61,237 nt of DNA from a virus. Shown in pieces: positions 9,088-16,084 of this stretch. Position 1 is the stretch's first letter. Every line of letters starts with the position of its first letter. The notes beneath the pieces are model-generated. The model worked only from the letters and a program-made list of their open reading frames with translations. It was not told where the DNA came from and made no database searches. The stretch covers positions 1 through 61,237 of the IMG/VR virus record IMGVR_UViG_3300042939_000506; one strand, given 5' to 3'. A program made the translations under genes and the position numbers.

Positions 9088-9251
9088 CTGTCACCGTGAC
9101 CTTCGGCCTCTGCCCGACCTGCGAAATGGCCTACCAGGACACCACTCCGCGCTGGGTGGTCTGCGACAGCCGGGGTGCTGACCGTGGCTGCTACGACGAC
9201 GAAGTTGACGCTCTCAACTACGCCCTACTCGTGACGGAGTTCGGCTGGTGA
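9084..9251 (+). CDS. Small zinc-ribbon protein, 55 aa
   Basis: The GTG start overlaps the helicase stop and the stop overlaps the next GTG, so it is coupled on both sides. It contains CPTC near residue 10, then CDSRGADRGC, consistent with a compact zinc ribbon. Function unknown. Confidence 0.6.
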   Translation: MTVTVTFGLCPTCEMAYQDTTPRWVVCDSRGADRGCYDDEVDALNYALLVTEFGW

Positions 9252-10552
9252 CCGGCCTCCCCGACCCCATCACCGATGCCAACGGAATCACCTGGTATCG
9301 ACCCGACTTCGACGGCAAGTCCCCTCCCCCGATCTGGGGCTGGACGTCGCAGACCGAGCAGGCTCATCCGGCCTATCTCGCATCCCCCGAAAGAAAGGCA
9401 CCACCGCCCATGACCGAACTTGATGCCAACGGCATCCCTGACCGCGGTCGGTACACCGACTACAGCAGGTATCCGCTGCCGGCCACCCCGCCTCGGGAGG
9501 ACGTGCAGTTCGACTCCTGGGGCCGCTACAAGCTGCCCTCACCGACCACCGGCAGGCTGACCTCCTACAGCCGCGCCACCACACTGTCCTCCGCGACAGC
9601 CGACCATTTCCATCTCGGTCAGTGGCGCATCCGCTCCAAGGTGCAGGCCGTCCTCGCGGCCCAGCAGCACGCCCTGGCAGTGCAGTCCGGGGACGCCGAC
9701 AACCTCACCGACAACGAAATGGCCATGGCCTGCACGTTCAACGAACTGCAGACCGCCATGACCAACGGGTCCTCGTCGAAGAAGATCAACGACCTCATCG
9801 ACCTCATCGACGACTTCAACGGCGCGGCTGACTCCCGCGAACTGGGCCAGTTCGTCCATGACTGGATCGGGGAGTTGGACATGGGCCGCGCCCTGCTGCA
9901 CCAGCTTCCCGAGCAGGCGCAGCCCTATGCACGCAGCTACCAGGCCGCGTTGCAGAAAGCCGGTCTGATCGCGGTGCCCGAATACGTCGAACGGGTGGTT
10001 CTCAACGACCAGGGCGAGGAGACAGTCGCCGGGCGCATTGACCGGCTGTACTGGCACGTCGAGTCCAAGCGGCTGCTGCTGGGCGACCTCAAGACCTCCA
10101 AGACGCTGGACTTCTCGCTGATGGAGTACGCCATGCAGTTCGCGGTGTACGGCTACGCGACCCTCATGCTGGGGCTGGACGGGCTGACGTGGGAGGAAAT
10201 GCCCAAGATCGACCAGGACTTCTGCGTGGTGGTCCACCTGCCGTCAGATCAGCCTGAACGGGCCTCCGTGGTGCCTTTCGACCTGTTCGCCGGGGGTGAG
10301 GGTCTTATCACCGCCATGCAGGTGCGCCGTCAACGCCGGGAGATCCCCAAGCGGGTCCTCTCCCACACCCTCCCCACGACCGGGGAGGACACCATTCGCT
10401 ATGTCCAAGCGCGGCAAGCGATCCAGAACATCACGAGTGTCGATGACGCCATCGCTGTTCGTGAGCAGTACCAGGACGTCTGGAATGACGACCTGGATGA
10501 GTTCGGAACACAGTGTTTCGGACTTCTCGCCACTACCGATGAGGAGAACTGA
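9248..10552 (+). CDS. RecB/Cas4-like PD-(D/E)XK exonuclease
   Basis: A 434-residue nuclease. The catalytic core reads GRIDR (D265), then GDLKTSK (D280, K282), followed by a helix QFAVYGYA, the standard arrangement of phage RecB-type exonucleases. It would resect DNA ends for recombination, with the SF2 helicase and the small protein that follows. Two starts are possible: GTG 9248 (coupled, used here) or ATG 9410, which follows a purine-rich GAAAGAAAGG. The first 54 residues are therefore uncertain. Confidence 0.85.
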   Translation: MTGLPDPITDANGITWYRPDFDGKSPPPIWGWTSQTEQAHPAYLASPERKAPPPMTELDANGIPDRGRYTDYSRYPLPATPPREDVQFDSWGRYKLPSPTTGRLTSYSRATTLSSATADHFHLGQWRIRSKVQAVLAAQQHALAVQSGDADNLTDNEMAMACTFNELQTAMTNGSSSKKINDLIDLIDDFNGAADSRELGQFVHDWIGELDMGRALLHQLPEQAQPYARSYQAALQKAGLIAVPEYVERVVLNDQGEETVAGRIDRLYWHVESKRLLLGDLKTSKTLDFSLMEYAMQFAVYGYATLMLGLDGLTWEEMPKIDQDFCVVVHLPSDQPERASVVPFDLFAGGEGLITAMQVRRQRREIPKRVLSHTLPTTGEDTIRYVQARQAIQNITSVDDAIAVREQYQDVWNDDLDEFGTQCFGLLATTDEEN

Positions 10553-10554
10553 CA

Positions 10555-11040
10555 ATGGCGACCAACCCTTTCGACAAGAGCAACGGCACCGCCACCAAGG
10601 CACGCGGTGGTCTGGCGGCGGTGGGCAGCGACGGTGAGCCCACGTCGCTGGACAATTCCGGCAGCCCCTTCGCCATGCCGCCCAGCGGCGGTGGCGGTGA
10701 CTACCGGATCAGCGAGTTCCTCGGGGAACTGCTGCTGATCCAGCCGTTGGAGGAAGTGACGATCAACACCAAGATCGCCCCGGACTCCCCGGCGATCCGC
10801 TGCAACGTCATCCGGCTGGACAACGACAACGAGCAGGTCGACGACCTGCTGGTGTTCCAGGTGGCTTTGCGGAACACGCTCCGCAAGATCATGCGCGGCC
10901 CGAACTCCTGGGTGATCGGGCGGCTGGAACTGGGCGAGGCCAAGAACGGCAAGAGTGCCCCGTACCAGCTGTCGGACAAGCTGACGCAGGAGGAAGTCGA
11001 CAACGCCCGAAAGGTGATGACGCACCTCGGGTTAGGCTGA
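10555..11040 (+). CDS. Hypothetical protein, possible ssDNA-binding partner of the exonuclease
   Basis: A 161-residue protein with a disordered glycine/serine-rich N-terminus (GGLAAVGSDG, PPSGGGGDY) and a compact beta-rich core (EFLGELLLIQP ... WVIGRLELGEAKNG). It is the last gene of the rightward replication operon and begins two bases after the exonuclease stop. Position and layout suggest a ssDNA-binding or annealing accessory protein, but no family signature is certain. Confidence 0.6.
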   Translation: MATNPFDKSNGTATKARGGLAAVGSDGEPTSLDNSGSPFAMPPSGGGGDYRISEFLGELLLIQPLEEVTINTKIAPDSPAIRCNVIRLDNDNEQVDDLLVFQVALRNTLRKIMRGPNSWVIGRLELGEAKNGKSAPYQLSDKLTQEEVDNARKVMTHLGLG

Positions 11041-11082
11041 CGGCTGCCCCTGCTGGTTTAGTCCCCCGCAGCAGGGTCAACG

Positions 11083-11118
11083 ACAAAGCCCCCGGCCCAT
11101 TAGGGCCGGGGGCTTTGT
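11083..11118. terminator. Strong bidirectional terminator
   Basis: A perfect 16-base-pair stem with loop ATTA: ACAAAGCCCCCGGCCC pairs with its exact complement. A-rich and T-rich flanks on both arms let it work in both directions. It separates the rightward replication operon from the leftward lysis operon. Confidence 0.9.
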
Positions 11119-11237
11119 GCTGTCATCCCTCGACACTGAACAGCTTAGAGCACAGCCATGGAACATCACCGCATTGGGGTCTGTGTGCCCCGTAGAGCCA
11201 CGATCTTCCCTGGATGGTGTTCTGGTACTTGGCAGCC

Positions 11238-11936
11238 TCAGATGATCGGCAGGACAAGCATCCTGACAAACGCGGAAGCCAGCAGCAGGAACGCCAACGA
11301 CCCCAACGCCAACTGAATCTTCGGCCCGGAGAACTTGGTGGCCACACTCCCGAAGAACAGCACCAACGCGAACATGATCGTCAGCATGGTGTACCGGCTT
11401 GAGGTGGCACCGTAGATGCTGGACTCGGCCAGCAACTCCTCCGCTTTCGCCGCGAACTGTTCGGACTTCTCCTGCCCCGGAGGGATATACGAGTCCAACC
11501 CCATCGGTGTTCCCTTGGGGAGTTTCCCGTTGACCGGGTTGCCGTCCTCGTCCCGCAAGGTTCTCCCGAACCAGGCGTCCTGGGCCTCATCCAGTTCCGG
11601 GGAGAAACGTTCATGGATGAACGCGGCGAAATCATCCCGGCCCAGCAGGACAGCTTTCTGCCACTCGATCCACACGCTGGCATCCACCGAGGTCTGTTCC
11701 GCGCCACGCGCAGCCCACCGGCTTGAGTCCGCACGCAACACCGTGGACTCCGACACCAAACTGGAACCCCTACCGCCCCAACGGGAAGCCTCAAACGAGG
11801 CCCACGTCGCGGAGATCGCGGCCACAGCCATGAGAACGGCCATGATGTTCTCAAACCACCGCTGCCGGCGCTCAGGAACGGTTTCGTCGTGCGTCTTGGG
11901 AGCGGTGCTGAACAGGAACTCGCGGATCGTGGTCAT
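11238..11936 (-). CDS. Membrane protein of the lysis region, 3 predicted TM segments
   Basis: A 232-residue protein with one N-terminal hydrophobic helix (IMAVLMAVAAISATWASF), a long soluble middle of about 130 residues, and two C-terminal helices (TMLTIMFALVLFFGSV and the final LALGSLAFLLLA region). The ATG 11936 start overlaps the preceding stop (ATGA). As the last gene downstream of endolysin it may take part in lysis, as a holin partner or spanin-like factor, but the large soluble middle is not typical of a simple holin. Confidence 0.75.
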   Translation of the reverse strand: MTTIREFLFSTAPKTHDETVPERRQRWFENIMAVLMAVAAISATWASFEASRWGGRGSSLVSESTVLRADSSRWAARGAEQTSVDASVWIEWQKAVLLGRDDFAAFIHERFSPELDEAQDAWFGRTLRDEDGNPVNGKLPKGTPMGLDSYIPPGQEKSEQFAAKAEELLAESSIYGATSSRYTMLTIMFALVLFFGSVATKFSGPKIQLALGSLAFLLLASAFVRMLVLPII

Positions 11937-12124
11937 TGTTCGGTGTCCACCTTCGACGCGGCTTCCATCATCTCCCACGCCGCGTCCTTCTCATCCGCGC
12001 TGGCCTGGCAGTGCGCCAAGTGATACACCGCCAGCGCGTCGGAATACACCAGCATCGACTCAAACTCCATCGAGTCGTCGAGGTCGGCGTAGTGCTCGTT
12101 GCAGGCTGCGCACACCACTCTCAT
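11933..12124 (-). CDS. Small hypothetical protein with Cys/His cluster, 63 aa
   Basis: Starts at ATG 12124 inside an ATGA overlap and ends in another. It contains CAACNEHY near the start and HLAHC in the middle, which together could bind one zinc. It lies between two membrane proteins of the lysis operon. Function unknown. Confidence 0.65.
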   Translation of the reverse strand: MRVVCAACNEHYADLDDSMEFESMLVYSDALAVYHLAHCQASADEKDAAWEMMEAASKVDTEQ

Positions 12125-12747
12125 CGCGGGGGTGCTCCTGCGCTGAAGCGCATCATGTAAGACAGCCCGGTCTGAATGACGGTCTTGACCATCATGACGC
12201 CCACAATCGTCCACAGTTCAGCGGAGAAAAGATCAGCGTCCGGGCCGATCAGCATTGCCATCCCCGCGAACACCGCCATTCCGATGTCCAGTGCCGCGCC
12301 CTGGATGAACGTCCTGGTGGTGGCCGGTCCCCCGGAGAACGCCGCCTCAAGGTTGTCGGACTGTTCTTCGACTTCCTCAGCGACTTCTGCTTTGACCATC
12401 TTGGCGATGGCACGCTGCGTTCCGGCCTGCATGGAGTCTTTGTTCTCGACCACCGACTGGGTGATGGCCTGCCGGATGGCTTCGCGCAGTTCGGTGCCGA
12501 TGTCCACCTTGACGGTTTCCCCGGTCTGCGGGTTTCGGGCCACCACCGGAGGCAGATCCGGCTGCATCTGCTGAGCCGGTTGCGAGTATGGCTGCGGATA
12601 TGGCTGCGGGTACGGCTGCCCAGCCGGGGGCACATACGGCGGCACCGGGCTGGGTGTGTAGGTGTAGTTCGGGGGCGGTTGAGGGGGAGGCTGAGCCGGC
12701 GGCTGCCCGTTGGGGTTCTGGGGCGGGTTGTCCCACGGCATTGACAT
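12121..12747 (-). CDS. Proline-rich membrane protein, holin candidate
   Basis: A 208-residue protein. The first 65 residues are dominated by P, Q and Y repeats (PYPQPYPQPYSQP). A charged amphipathic helix follows, and then two hydrophobic segments near the C-terminus (DIGMAVFAGMAMLIG and WTIVGVMMVKTVIQTG). Its place directly after endolysin, with a coupled ATGA start, makes it the best holin candidate. The long proline-rich extension is unusual for a holin. Confidence 0.65.
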   Translation of the reverse strand: MSMPWDNPPQNPNGQPPAQPPPQPPPNYTYTPSPVPPYVPPAGQPYPQPYPQPYSQPAQQMQPDLPPVVARNPQTGETVKVDIGTELREAIRQAITQSVVENKDSMQAGTQRAIAKMVKAEVAEEVEEQSDNLEAAFSGGPATTRTFIQGAALDIGMAVFAGMAMLIGPDADLFSAELWTIVGVMMVKTVIQTGLSYMMRFSAGAPPR

Positions 12748-14066
12748 CAGAAGCTGCCTCGCACGTTCTCGTACAGTTCGCGGGCGTTGATCCCGGCTTT
12801 TTCTGCCAGGGCGAACACCAAAGCCTGCGTGAGCAGACCCTCGGCTCGCAGCGACAGCAGCGTGCCTTCTAAGTCGTCGGCTTGTGAATGATGGAACGGC
12901 CTACCTGTGAGCGGAGTCGGCATCATTGTCGGCGGCGGCTCATGATGCACAGGCGGTGGCTCAGGTGCCGGTTCGTGCACAGGCGGCGGCGGCTCGTGAT
13001 GCACACCCGGTTCGTTGGAGCCGTCCAGCACCGGCAGCGGGTCCACCTTCGCCCCCGGATCGTAACCACGCGGCATATACGACAGATGCAGATGCGCGGC
13101 CACACCACCGTTGGTGCCCTCGTTGGGGTTGATGATGCCGATCTGCTGACCCGCTTGGACTTTCGCACCCACAGTGAGCGCGTGCTCCCGAACGATGTGG
13201 CCGTACTCCCACACCCCGCCACCCTGCGAATCGTCGGAGTCGATGACGAGCCAACCGCACGGGTCCGGGCCGCCGTAACCAGCTGCGGCACCGGAGAAGA
13301 TGACCGTCCCCGACTGCACCGCGAACACCGGGCGGTCCCCAGCACCGCCGTTGAACCCGAAGTCCACCCCGGTGTGGATTGTCCCCCACCGAGGCCCGAA
13401 CGGGCTGGTGACAATCCGATCCGCGGTGACCGGCCAGAACCGGCCCTGAGTTGCAACTGGGGCGGGACCGGGCAGCGCCGGGGCGTGGACGCTGCCGTGG
13501 GGCCGCGCCCAGATGTAACCCTTGCCCGCTGCGAGCAGAACGGTCTGCGCCAAGGTCAGCCAATAGCCCCACTTGCCGGGTGTTGACGGGCCACCGGAGT
13601 CGGTGATCCACACCGCCTGCTGGTTGTCCTCGTCGCTGTATCCATGTGCGCTGACGTAGTGGTAGGTGGTTCCGAAGTTGTAGAAACTCGGTGCCGGGCC
13701 GGAACCTTTGATCGGGAACGGGATGTTGTTCTGCGGGGCGACAAAGTTGATGACCAGGCCGAAACCGGCGTCAACGCTGGTTCGCAGGTTGTTCCAGAAG
13801 GTTTCAACCTCGTCCTGCGTTGGTGGGTCGTTGGGGAGCGACACGGTGATGTAGTCGGCGTTGTGGACGTACTCATTGAGCACACGCTCGATGAGGCCGA
13901 GGTGGTCGGTGCCGCCTTCATGTGTCTGGCACTTTGCGGCCAGAATGTGTTCCTCGACGTGGATGCCCCTGTCCGACAAACACATCTGTGCGCTGGCTGG
14001 ACCACACCAATATCCGGTTTCCTGTGCCGCCAGATCGGCGTTGTACGGAAGGATCTTCTCGGTCAC
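12747..14066 (-). CDS. Endolysin (lysin A): C39-like peptidase + M23 peptidase
   Basis: A 439-residue two-enzyme lysin. The N-terminal domain has the C39-type catalytic layout, with Cys21 in YWCGPASAQ, His141 in SAHGYS and Asp156 in ITDSGG. The C-terminal domain is an M23 zinc endopeptidase, with HTGVDFG (His231, Asp235) and HLHLSY (His325, His327). A linker rich in PPP and HHEPP leads to a helical tail. There is no amidase or glycosidase domain. The only in-frame start is GTG 14066. It has no ribosome binding site but has TACGCT six bases upstream, which fits a leaderless transcript. It should cut peptide bonds in peptidoglycan at lysis. Confidence 0.88.
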   Translation of the reverse strand: MTEKILPYNADLAAQETGYWCGPASAQMCLSDRGIHVEEHILAAKCQTHEGGTDHLGLIERVLNEYVHNADYITVSLPNDPPTQDEVETFWNNLRTSVDAGFGLVINFVAPQNNIPFPIKGSGPAPSFYNFGTTYHYVSAHGYSDEDNQQAVWITDSGGPSTPGKWGYWLTLAQTVLLAAGKGYIWARPHGSVHAPALPGPAPVATQGRFWPVTADRIVTSPFGPRWGTIHTGVDFGFNGGAGDRPVFAVQSGTVIFSGAAAGYGGPDPCGWLVIDSDDSQGGGVWEYGHIVREHALTVGAKVQAGQQIGIINPNEGTNGGVAAHLHLSYMPRGYDPGAKVDPLPVLDGSNEPGVHHEPPPPVHEPAPEPPPVHHEPPPTMMPTPLTGRPFHHSQADDLEGTLLSLRAEGLLTQALVFALAEKAGINARELYENVRGSF

Positions 14067-14072
14067 ACCGCG

Positions 14073-14078
14073 AGCGTA
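14073..14078 (-). promoter_or_regulatory. -10 box TACGCT of endolysin (leaderless)
   Basis: TACGCT lies six bases before the endolysin GTG on the minus strand. No Shine-Dalgarno sequence is present. It sits beside the divergent early promoter at 14094. Confidence 0.5.
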
Positions 14079-14093
14079 GAAATCGGCAGTGCA

Positions 14094-14149
14094 TTGAAAA
14101 TGCCTCCGTGTGCCTGTATTGTGTGAGGAGAGGCAGGGATCAGCCCGCC
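14094..14149 (+). promoter_or_regulatory. Early promoter with leader hairpin (copy 3)
   Basis: A -35 TTGAAA (14094-14099), a 17-base spacer with the family motif ATGCCTCC and CTG, a -10 TATTGT (14117-14122), and the leader hairpin GGCAGGG/CCCGCC at 14132-14149. It drives the plus-strand genes from 14172. Confidence 0.75.
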
Positions 14150-14171
14150 TCACGTTGGAAGGAACCGACAC

Positions 14172-14579
14172 ATGGCAAGGCCGCAAACAACCCGAGACAT
14201 CGAAATCAAAGATGTCGACTTCGGCGTCATCTACTTCGGGCAGATCGCCACCATGCCGGCGCTGCTCAAGGGATACAGCGTCTTTCTGGAAGCCGTGGAG
14301 AAATCCGGGGCCAGAGTGGAGCAGCGTTACGACGGTGCCCACTTCTACCGGCACCCCACTCAAGCGGAAATGCAGGACCAGCTTCGCGCAGCCCAGGACC
14401 GCTGGGACGAGGGGCAGAAGTATTACGAGACCATCGCCGCGGTAGGGGAAACCGAATACCCCTACCAGTTCAACCAGGCGAAATCCTGGGCCGAACAGGA
14501 GGGTCTGCAGTTCCCGCCTGACCACGACCCCATCACGGCCATCGACGTGGTGATTCGTGACGAGGAGGCTCAGCGATGA
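14172..14579 (+). CDS. Hypothetical protein, 135 aa
   Basis: An acidic, mixed alpha/beta protein rich in aromatic residues, with a GGAAGGAA ribosome binding site ten bases before the ATG. It is the first gene downstream of the 14.1 kb early promoter and overlaps the next gene by ATGA. No family recognised. Confidence 0.7.
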   Translation: MARPQTTRDIEIKDVDFGVIYFGQIATMPALLKGYSVFLEAVEKSGARVEQRYDGAHFYRHPTQAEMQDQLRAAQDRWDEGQKYYETIAAVGETEYPYQFNQAKSWAEQEGLQFPPDHDPITAIDVVIRDEEAQR

Positions 14580-15121
14580 GCAGCCCCTTCGTCCCTCAGA
14601 CCGAACCATCCATCAGTGACCGGCAGATCAGCTTCCTCACTGACCTGACCCGCAAGTACATGCAGCTCAACGGCCACAGCGCAGAGGAAATCGAGGACGC
14701 GCTGACCGCCACAGGGAACCGCCACATCGCCGGTCTGACCAAAACCGCTGCCAGCGAAGCCATCGACAAGAAACTCGATCAGATCAAGAAAATGGAAAAC
14801 GAACTGGTCGAGGAAGAACAGTCCGTCGACAATCGCATTGACGGGTTCTGGGAACTGGCTGACGGCAGAATCGTCAAGGTTCAGTACGCGGTGCACGGGT
14901 CAGGCCGCGCCTACGGAAAGCTTCTCAATACCGTCAGCGGCGGGTTCGATTACGCCCCCGGTATCGTCAGCGAGGTGCGACGGGATGGTACCCGGCTGAC
15001 TTTGGACCGGGCCAAAGAACTCGGCCACCTCTACGGAATGTGCATCCGCTGCGGGGCCACTCTGACTGACGAGGCCAGCATCGAGGCAGGTATCGGGCCG
15101 GTGTGCGCCACTAAGTTTTAA
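14576..15121 (+). CDS. DUF6011-like zinc-ribbon protein
   Basis: A 181-residue protein. The N-terminal half is helical and charged, with a coiled-coil-like DKKLDQIKKMENELVEEEQS. The C-terminus carries CIRCGATLTDEASIEAGIGP followed by a final Cys, the signature of the DUF6011 family found in actinophages. The cysteines probably bind one zinc. The molecular function of the family is not known. Confidence 0.75.
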   Translation: MSSPFVPQTEPSISDRQISFLTDLTRKYMQLNGHSAEEIEDALTATGNRHIAGLTKTAASEAIDKKLDQIKKMENELVEEEQSVDNRIDGFWELADGRIVKVQYAVHGSGRAYGKLLNTVSGGFDYAPGIVSEVRRDGTRLTLDRAKELGHLYGMCIRCGATLTDEASIEAGIGPVCATKF

Positions 15122-15127
15122 CCCACC

Positions 15128-15166
15128 GTCAGCCCAGGTGCGGCGCACAGCCGCATCTGGGCTGAC
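15128..15166 (+). promoter_or_regulatory. 39-base intergenic hairpin before the XRE gene
   Basis: An almost perfect inverted repeat: GTCAGCCCAG pairs with CTGGGCTGAC, then TGCGGC pairs with GCCGCA around a GCACA loop. No T-run follows, so an operator or an attenuator/processing element is as likely as a terminator. It separates the DUF6011 gene from the XRE regulator. Confidence 0.6.
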
Positions 15167-15192
15167 ACGACCTCCGTGAACAGGAGACACCC

Positions 15193-15564
15193 ATGTCGAA
15201 ACAACCGAGCGACTACGCGCAAGGATGGGGCGAGTTGATTCGCGCCCACCGCGTTTATATCGGGATCAGCCAACGGACGTTGGCCGGGAAGCTGCAGATG
15301 AGCGAACGCAGCCTCTCCGACATCGAAGTGGGCCGGCGAGCCTGCCCACCGGGTTTCCTCAACGCTGTTCAAGAAGTCGCTCAGCAGTTCTACGGTGACG
15401 TGAAGAAAGTCACCGACGCCGCAGACGATGATCTGGTCGCCAGCAGCGGAGGGTGGTTTGAGTTGCCGGTCAGTGCCGACCCGAAACAGGAGTGGACTCG
15501 GGCGGTGGTGGCACGCGCAGCTGTCGAGAACGGCAACATCATGCCGGTGCTAATCGCCACTTAA
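15193..15564 (+). CDS. XRE-family HTH regulator (Cro/repressor-like)
   Basis: A 123-residue protein whose first half is a Cro/C1-type helix-turn-helix. Residues 25-50 read ISQRTLAGKLQMSERSLSDI followed by EVGRR, the classic XRE recognition region. The C-terminal part is short, without an autocleavage domain. An AGGAGA site precedes the ATG. It lies just before an excisionase-like gene, so it may regulate lysis-lysogeny or excision. Whether it is the immunity repressor cannot be told from sequence. Confidence 0.8.
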   Translation: MSKQPSDYAQGWGELIRAHRVYIGISQRTLAGKLQMSERSLSDIEVGRRACPPGFLNAVQEVAQQFYGDVKKVTDAADDDLVASSGGWFELPVSADPKQEWTRAVVARAAVENGNIMPVLIAT

Positions 15565-15579
15565 ACACCACCCTTGATC

Positions 15580-15600
15580 GGTATTCTGCTAGTCGATACC
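15580..15600 (+). promoter_or_regulatory. Inverted repeat GGTAT/ATACC before excisionase-like gene
   Basis: GGTAT (15580-15584) and ATACC (15596-15600) flank TCTGCTAGTCG, with a possible -10 TATTCT inside. A second short inverted repeat AGTCG/CGACT overlaps it. It is a candidate operator between the XRE gene and the small HTH gene. Confidence 0.4.
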
Positions 15601-15620
15601 CCGACTGGCAGGAGACCGTC

Positions 15621-15836
15621 ATGCCCGACACCTCGGACAAGAAACGCAAGATAGCGCGGTATTTGTCCCGATCAGAGGTAGCCGAATACCTGGGGCTGGC
15701 CGGGGTCAAGTCGCTGTCGAGGGTGGAGCTTCCACCCCACGACGCGGAAATCGGCATCTACAAGGGGTGGCTTCCCGCCACCATTGACCGGTGGAACGCC
15801 ACCAGGCCGGGTCGTGGCCGGTGGGGTGCTCGTTAA
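15621..15836 (+). CDS. Excisionase / AlpA-like HTH protein
   Basis: A 71-residue basic protein with a winged-helix DNA-binding layout: SRSEVAEYLGLAGVKSLSRV, an acidic loop, and GWLPATIDRWNATRPGRG. This is characteristic of small excisionase or DNA-binding-domain proteins of actinophages. GCAGGAGA gives a strong ribosome binding site. It is about 27 kb from the integrase but follows the XRE regulator, so it may direct excision or act as a Cro-like regulator. Confidence 0.75.
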   Translation: MPDTSDKKRKIARYLSRSEVAEYLGLAGVKSLSRVELPPHDAEIGIYKGWLPATIDRWNATRPGRGRWGAR

Positions 15837-16072
15837 CTTTCAACGGGCGGGACGGAGTTCTCCACTCCGATGGTGTTCTCCGCTTCCCGCAGCACTGCCG
15901 CCAGCGCGTTGGCCCTGGCCTCGTCGGTCGGGTCGTCGACCTGCACTTCCTCCGGGGTGGTTGACCACGCCTCTTTGACTTCCTCGGCGATTTCGGGGTG
16001 CGCGGCGATCACCGCCAGCAGAGCGGCGTGCTTGGCCTGAAGGTCGGCGAAAACCTCGTCATACCGTGCCAT
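15833..16072 (-). CDS. Hypothetical helical protein at the end of the tail operon
   Basis: A 79-residue acidic, alanine-rich helical protein. It is the last gene of the leftward structural operon and overlaps the convergent HTH gene by four bases. An AGGAG site precedes ATG 16072. Its position after a receptor-binding-type protein could suit a tail chaperone, but nothing specific is recognised. Confidence 0.65.
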   Translation of the reverse strand: MARYDEVFADLQAKHAALLAVIAAHPEIAEEVKEAWSTTPEEVQVDDPTDEARANALAAVLREAENTIGVENSVPPVES

Positions 16073-16084
16073 TGCTGTTTCTCC

